A stretch of 64,000 bases of DNA, taken from positions 8,300-72,299 of the forward strand of contig DDPY01000017.1 in NCBI GenBank assembly GCA_002342415.1, given 5' to 3'. Position numbers and translations under genes: made by a program. Source of the stretch: Prevotella sp. UBA2456. Lineage in GTDB: Bacteria; Bacteroidota; Bacteroidia; Bacteroidales; Bacteroidaceae. Below are positions 60,005 through 64,000 of this stretch, one piece after another; the first letter of the stretch is position 1, and each line of letters begins with the position of its first letter. The notes beneath the pieces were generated by a model. That model searched no databases. It saw only the letters and a list, made by a program, of their open reading frames with translations, and was not told the DNA's origin.

Positions 60005-62407
60005 TTAAAAATGCACACTTATATCAACACCCATCTGGAAGGGATTGCCGCGCTGAGCCATGAACATCTCCCGACCGGTGGCCTTGCTCGAAAAGGCGAA
60101 GGTGTTGTACTTGGTGTCGGTGAGATTCTTGGCCCAGAGGTTAATCTTGCACACCTTCAGGTCGGCGCAGACGTGGGCACCGAGCACGGCATAGAACTTC
60201 TGGCTGTAGGTGTTGGCCTCGTCCCACCATATCTTGCCCTGGGCGTTCATGTTGAGACCGAAGGTGAGGCTCTGCAGCGCCGAGTTGTCGAAGTCGAAGC
60301 GATAGTCGGCCATAGCCGAGAGCGTATGGGCAGGCACGAAGGGCACCTTCTTGTCCTTGTAGTCTACCACCTCGCCACGTGCGCTGGCCTTGGTGGTGTA
60401 CTCCTTGAAAGCGGCGTGGGTATAGCCATAGCCTAACGACCACGACAGGTGGTTGTCGACAGCACTGCCGCGCAGCGTCATCTCGACACCGCAGCTGTAG
60501 CTCTTGCCGGCGTTCACCATCTTGCGGCCGTAGCCATAGTCCTCGGTGAAGACGGAGAGCTGCTGGTCACTGATGTGCATATAGAAGGCGGACAGGTCGG
60601 CATGCATCAGGTTGTCGAAGAGGTTCAGGTGCGTACCCACCTCATAGTTCCACGACACCTCGGGCTTGAACTTGATGCCGTCTACCAGCGCGGCATAGAC
60701 CTCCTCGGTAGGCACCCGTTCGACAATCATAATGTCCTGACGGCTCTGCATGGCACTCTGCATCACACCCTGAAGGCCCGACTGCACATCGCTCTGGATG
60801 ATGTCGCCAAACATCTGCACGTTGAATCCGCCGGCGCGATAGCCCTTGGTGACAGTGGCATAGATGTTGCTGCCGTCGTTGAACTTATAGGTCAGACCGA
60901 ACTTGGGCAGCAGCTGGTTGAAGTTGGCCTTCTCGGTGTGGGCAAAGATGGAGGTAGCAACAATCTTTGCAGCCTGCCCCATGATGTCGAAGTCCATCAC
61001 TGAGTTGCCGCGGGTGTCATAGTCAATCTTGGCGTGGGTGTAGTCGTAGCGCAGACCGAGCGTGGCCGTCAGATGGTCGGTGAGGTCGATGTCGGACTGA
61101 TGGAAGATGCCCAGATTGAACTGCGGTGTACGGAAGACGCAGGGCACGGAGAGCGACATGCCAATGTTGACACCACCGGCACGCTCAATGGCGGCCTTGG
61201 CAGCCTCCTCGCCCATGCGGGCAGCCATCGACTTGAGCATCTGCTGGTAGATCATGCCGCCAATCTGCTGTCCCATCATCTGGCTGAAGGCCGAGCCGAA
61301 CGTGTTGGGCGCGGTGGTCTTGAGCCACTGGTAGGAGCCGAAGATGCCCGATGTCCAGTGCCAGCGGCTCTGGTTGGTGCTCTTCACCGAGAACTCCTGC
61401 GTGAGGGCGTTGCTGAGCTGATACTGGTCCACGCTGACGAAGTCGATGTCGGAGTAGTCGTTGTCCATCAGCAGGTTGTCCTTGAGCAGCTGGTAGCTGG
61501 TGTTCGAGTGGAAGTCGAAGCCACAGCCCTGATACTTGATGGCCAGGCCCGTGTTCAGCATGTTGCGCTTATACTTGCTCTGGTGGTTCTGGTTGGGGTC
61601 GCTGATTACATCGCCGTTCTCGGGGTTGAGCACGCCGTAGGGATAGGCCTTCTGGCGCACATACTGATAGTCGGCCATCCAGTCGAACGACAGGCGCTGA
61701 GTAGGCTGATACACCAGACGCAGGCGACCGCCAGCCTCATTCATGTCGTCGGCACGCTCGCCCGTGAGCGAGTTTTTCCAAAAACCGTTGGTGCCGTTGT
61801 AGAAGGCAGCCACCGAGAATGCCAGCTGGTCGCTCACCTTATTATAATGGGCGGCCTCGACATTACGGTAGAAGCGCGTGCCGATGCCCAGACGGATGTC
61901 GGTGCCCTGATAGCGCATGGGGTTCTTGGTGTACTGGCGCACCAGTCCGCCCTCGGTATTGATACCGTAGAGCGTACCCTGCGGACCGCGCAACACGTCG
62001 ACACGGTCGAGCTGATAGGTATAGCTGTTGAAGGCCGACTTGTTCATCAGGGGGATGTCGTCGACATAGATGCCCATCGAGGGGCTGTTCACACGCGAGC
62101 CGATGCCGCGCACATAGATGGACGACGTGAATCGCGCACCATAGTTGGGCATGACGAACGAGGGCACAAAGTCGGACACTTCGCGCAGGTCGCGCAGTCC
62201 GAGGCTGTTCATCTCGTTGCTGGTGAGCACGGTAGAACTCATGGGCTGCTGGCGCAGCTTCAGATACTCCTTCGACTGTGATACTACCACCACCTCGTCG
62301 AGGTCGTAGACGCGCGATGAGTCTGCCATAGCCATGTCCGTCTCGGCCATAGCCGGCAGCATCGTAAACGCAGCCGCAAAGGCTGCAAGATTTCTTTTCA
62401 TCTTCAT
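60005..62407 (-). CDS. TonB-dependent outer-membrane receptor
   Basis: An 800-residue receptor. A signal peptide (about 1-21, MKMKRNLAAFAAAFTMLPAM) is followed by a TonB-box-like segment (YDLDEVVVVSQS), a plug domain (about 55-170; VRGIGSRVNSPSMGIYVDD, RVDVLRGPQGTLYG) and a 22-strand barrel ending in an aromatic (GVDISVHF). It lacks the carboxypeptidase-like N-domain of SusC proteins and has no SusD partner, so it is more like a siderophore or heme receptor. Its ATG directly follows the hemG-like stop, suggesting uptake of a porphyrin-related compound; the ligand is not known. Confidence 0.9.
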   Translation of the reverse strand: MKMKRNLAAFAAAFTMLPAMAETDMAMADSSRVYDLDEVVVVSQSKEYLKLRQQPMSSTVLTSNEMNSLGLRDLREVSDFVPSFVMPNYGARFTSSIYVRGIGSRVNSPSMGIYVDDIPLMNKSAFNSYTYQLDRVDVLRGPQGTLYGINTEGGLVRQYTKNPMRYQGTDIRLGIGTRFYRNVEAAHYNKVSDQLAFSVAAFYNGTNGFWKNSLTGERADDMNEAGGRLRLVYQPTQRLSFDWMADYQYVRQKAYPYGVLNPENGDVISDPNQNHQSKYKRNMLNTGLAIKYQGCGFDFHSNTSYQLLKDNLLMDNDYSDIDFVSVDQYQLSNALTQEFSVKSTNQSRWHWTSGIFGSYQWLKTTAPNTFGSAFSQMMGQQIGGMIYQQMLKSMAARMGEEAAKAAIERAGGVNIGMSLSVPCVFRTPQFNLGIFHQSDIDLTDHLTATLGLRYDYTHAKIDYDTRGNSVMDFDIMGQAAKIVATSIFAHTEKANFNQLLPKFGLTYKFNDGSNIYATVTKGYRAGGFNVQMFGDIIQSDVQSGLQGVMQSAMQSRQDIMIVERVPTEEVYAALVDGIKFKPEVSWNYEVGTHLNLFDNLMHADLSAFYMHISDQQLSVFTEDYGYGRKMVNAGKSYSCGVEMTLRGSAVDNHLSWSLGYGYTHAAFKEYTTKASARGEVVDYKDKKVPFVPAHTLSAMADYRFDFDNSALQSLTFGLNMNAQGKIWWDEANTYSQKFYAVLGAHVCADLKVCKINLWAKNLTDTKYNTFAFSSKATGREMFMAQRGNPFQMGVDISVHF

Positions 62408-63823
62408 TTAATCGTTTTTTAATTCTGATATTATGTGGTTTGCAATTTCCGTTGCCTGAGTGATGCGGTGACCCATGCCGATGCCGTCGCGCAGGTTGCC
62501 GGCCAGTATGAGTCCCGGATACTGGCGCTCCAGGGCACTGACGGTCTCGAAGCGGCGGCCGCTGTCCGAAGTGTACTGAGGGATGGCCTTGCGGTGGCGC
62601 GAGATGTCGATGAGCGACGGCTGGGCCTCGGCGGGGAACTTCAGCATGCGGTGAAGGCCGTCGGTGACCAGCTGGCGCACGGCATCATCGCTGAGGTCGA
62701 GCAGTTCGGGATGCTTCACACCGCCGATGAAGAACGAGAACAGCCCCCCACCCTGCGGCGCACGCCCCGTAAAGCATGCCGAGGGGAAGAGGATACCCAG
62801 TATCTGTTCGCGCTCGACGGTGGGCACCAGTCCGCCGAAGGCTTTATAATCGCCGCCGAAAGTATCGGCCATGCCCACGTTTACCTCCATCACCGGCGCA
62901 TAGACCAGCGACGACACCGGGCGCAGACGCTCCTCGCCGATAAAGGGCAGCAGCGCCGGCAGCTCATAGGCTCCGCAGGTGGTGACCACACGGCGGCTCT
63001 GCAGCCGACAGCAGTTGCCGTCGCCACCGACGCAGCTGGTTGTCCAGCCGTTCTCGGCTGGACTAACCGTCACCTCGCTGGCACCCAACAGGATGCGGTC
63101 GCGACCAATGAAATCGGCCTCGGCCTCGGGGATATGGCTCAGTCCGCCCCGTGCCGAGAACACCTTCTTGGTGGCCAGCCGGTCGCGGTCGCTCTTGGGC
63201 TCCTTCATCTTGGCGATAGCGCCACGGATAAAGCTGCCGTAGTTCTGCTCCAGATGATAGAGCTTGGGCAGGGCATAGCGCGTGGTCAGCGTGTCGGGAT
63301 TGCCCGCATAGACACCTGAGACGAAGGGGTCGACGGCATAGTCGACAAACGAGCGTCCCAGACGGCGGCGGGCCAGCGAGCCCACACTCTCGTCGGGGTC
63401 GGTGCCCTTGGCACGCCAAGGTTCGCCCAGGATGCGCAGCTTGTCGCTGAACCGGAACAAGGGCGTGGTAAGCCCGCCTAACGGACCGGAAGGGAGGTCG
63501 TGGAAACGGTTGCCCTTCCAGATAAGGCGGCGCTTGGCGCTGTCGGGAGCCGTCTCCAACAAGCACTTTCCGCCAGAGGTCGTTGCCAAGCTGTCCATCA
63601 GCTCGGCTACCTCCGGCGTTGAGACAGCACCCGTGGTGGGGCCTGTCTCAAATATAAATTCATTCTTGTGGTTGGTCTTAATCTGCCCGCCTATCCTGTC
63701 GCGGGTCTCTACCACGTACACGCTGACACCCTTCTGTCTGAGCCAGTAGGCCAGGGTCAGACCTGTCAGTCCTGCACCTATCACCACGACATCGGTGGTT
63801 ATGTCTCGGATTTCCTTTTCCAT
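62408..63823 (-). CDS. hemG: Protoporphyrinogen oxidase (HemG/HemY type)
   Basis: A 471-residue FAD-dependent oxidase of the HemY type, which turns protoporphyrinogen IX into protoporphyrin IX. The FAD-binding site is VVVIGAGLTGLTLAYWL (near 10), VYVVETRDRIGGQIKT follows (near 33), and the C-terminal ILAGNLRDGIGMGHRI closes the FAD domain. The ATG at 63823 (MEKEIRDITTD) is chosen; an in-frame start at 63970 would cross the promoter box and the terminator of the next gene. No other heme-synthesis gene is in the window. The TonB-dependent receptor gene follows with no gap. Confidence 0.9.
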   Translation of the reverse strand: MEKEIRDITTDVVVIGAGLTGLTLAYWLRQKGVSVYVVETRDRIGGQIKTNHKNEFIFETGPTTGAVSTPEVAELMDSLATTSGGKCLLETAPDSAKRRLIWKGNRFHDLPSGPLGGLTTPLFRFSDKLRILGEPWRAKGTDPDESVGSLARRRLGRSFVDYAVDPFVSGVYAGNPDTLTTRYALPKLYHLEQNYGSFIRGAIAKMKEPKSDRDRLATKKVFSARGGLSHIPEAEADFIGRDRILLGASEVTVSPAENGWTTSCVGGDGNCCRLQSRRVVTTCGAYELPALLPFIGEERLRPVSSLVYAPVMEVNVGMADTFGGDYKAFGGLVPTVEREQILGILFPSACFTGRAPQGGGLFSFFIGGVKHPELLDLSDDAVRQLVTDGLHRMLKFPAEAQPSLIDISRHRKAIPQYTSDSGRRFETVSALERQYPGLILAGNLRDGIGMGHRITQATEIANHIISELKND

Positions 63824-63832
63824 TTTCGGGTG

Positions 63833-63840
63833 CAAAGGTA
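63833..63840 (-). promoter_or_regulatory. -7 box of hemG-receptor unit
   Basis: The minus strand reads TACCTTTG, nine bases before the ATG at 63823. Confidence 0.55.
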
Positions 63841-63895
63841 CTGCCTTTCGTCCGTCTGTGCAATCCCCATTTATTAGGATTTTAGGGAAAACGCC

Positions 63896-63926
63896 GAAAA
63901 AGGCACCCGATATCACATCGGATGCC
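63896..63926 (-). terminator. Terminator of the right-edge gene
   Basis: GGCACCCGAT (63902-63911) pairs with ATCGGATGCC (63917-63926) with one mismatch and a five-base loop. On the minus strand a T-run follows. Confidence 0.7.
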
Positions 63927-63970
63927 CTACAAAAAACTAAAATGTTAAGACTCTTTATCGTCAATCTCAT

Positions 63971-64000
63971 TTAGAGATTCAGGCTCTTCTTGATGGCCTC
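63971..64000 (-). CDS. C-terminal end of a gene running off the window
   Basis: On the minus strand the last 30 bases read nine codons (EAIKKSLNL) and a TAA, and a terminator hairpin lies 45 bases downstream. Codon use and the charged amphipathic end look like a true C-terminus. The product cannot be named from nine residues. Confidence 0.5.
   Translation of the reverse strand, partial: EAIKKSLNL

Noticed and set aside
63824..63970. N-terminal extension of the protoporphyrinogen oxidase to 63970
   Set aside because: The extension crosses the promoter box and the terminator of the next gene and lies before the FAD-binding start.
1..64000. CRISPR array, tRNA, rRNA or complete insertion sequence
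   Set aside because: No regular 25-40 base repeat/spacer series, no tRNA-like T-arm in a cloverleaf context, no rRNA sequence and no transposase were seen by reading. A covariance-model scan was not possible here.

Overview
The window comes from a member of the Bacteroidota, most likely Prevotella or a close relative in the Bacteroidales. The main evidence is the promoter form: TAnnTTTG -7 boxes, some with a TTTG box 19-20 bases upstream, lie in front of most transcription units, and Shine-Dalgarno sites are almost absent. The gene content agrees: a fused LpxC-FabZ, a fused FeoA-FeoB, a short single primary sigma factor, an atpD-C-x-B-E-F-H-A-G operon, an RprX/RprY pair and DUF4494. Assignment to genus is inference.

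Region by region. 1-8 kb: EamA transporter (cut by the window edge), truA, a flavodoxin/ferredoxin protein, a YggS-type PLP protein, DUF4494, a membrane pseudokinase, an aspartate-type aminotransferase and a LolC/E-type permease, followed by a 405-base gene-free stretch rich in phased repeats and hairpins. 8-16 kb: GldB-like lipoprotein, DUF4861 protein, M23 peptidase lipoprotein, nadC, small outer-membrane barrel, cstA and a GH10-like lipoprotein/hydrolase. 16-27.7 kb: ruvC, a double ABC ATPase, clpC, uxuA-uxuB (hexuronate use), an HtrA protease, rpoD, and two genes chained to rpoD by ATGA overlaps. 27.7-36 kb: a lipid A block (lpxD, lpxC-fabZ, lpxA), miaA, a class A penicillin-binding protein and a PIF1-like helicase, closed by a two-way terminator. 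36-43.4 kb: the whole F1Fo ATP synthase operon on the minus strand. 43.6-46.6 kb: a cytidylate-kinase-like protein and feoAB.

46.6-57.4 kb is the accessory part. It holds a MntA/HepT nucleotidyltransferase/HEPN pair, an MmeI-like single-chain restriction-modification enzyme with an 11-codon stub of a lost downstream gene, a highly structured intergenic stretch, an unrecognised 337-residue protein, and then a compact replication-type module: iteron-like repeats, a very basic small protein, an inverted-repeat pair, an SF3 helicase, a CHC2/Toprim primase, a palindrome cluster, an orphan HigA-like antitoxin and an HU-like protein. No integrase, relaxase, capsid or partition gene is present. The restriction gene and the unknown gene look A+T-richer than the core genes, whereas the primase, helicase and HU genes look core-like; this is an impression by eye and was not measured.

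57.5-64 kb: rprY and rprX with REP-like G/C repeats beside them, then a TonB-dependent receptor placed directly after a protoporphyrinogen oxidase gene, and at the right edge the last nine codons of another minus-strand gene.

No tRNA, rRNA, CRISPR array or complete insertion sequence was seen.
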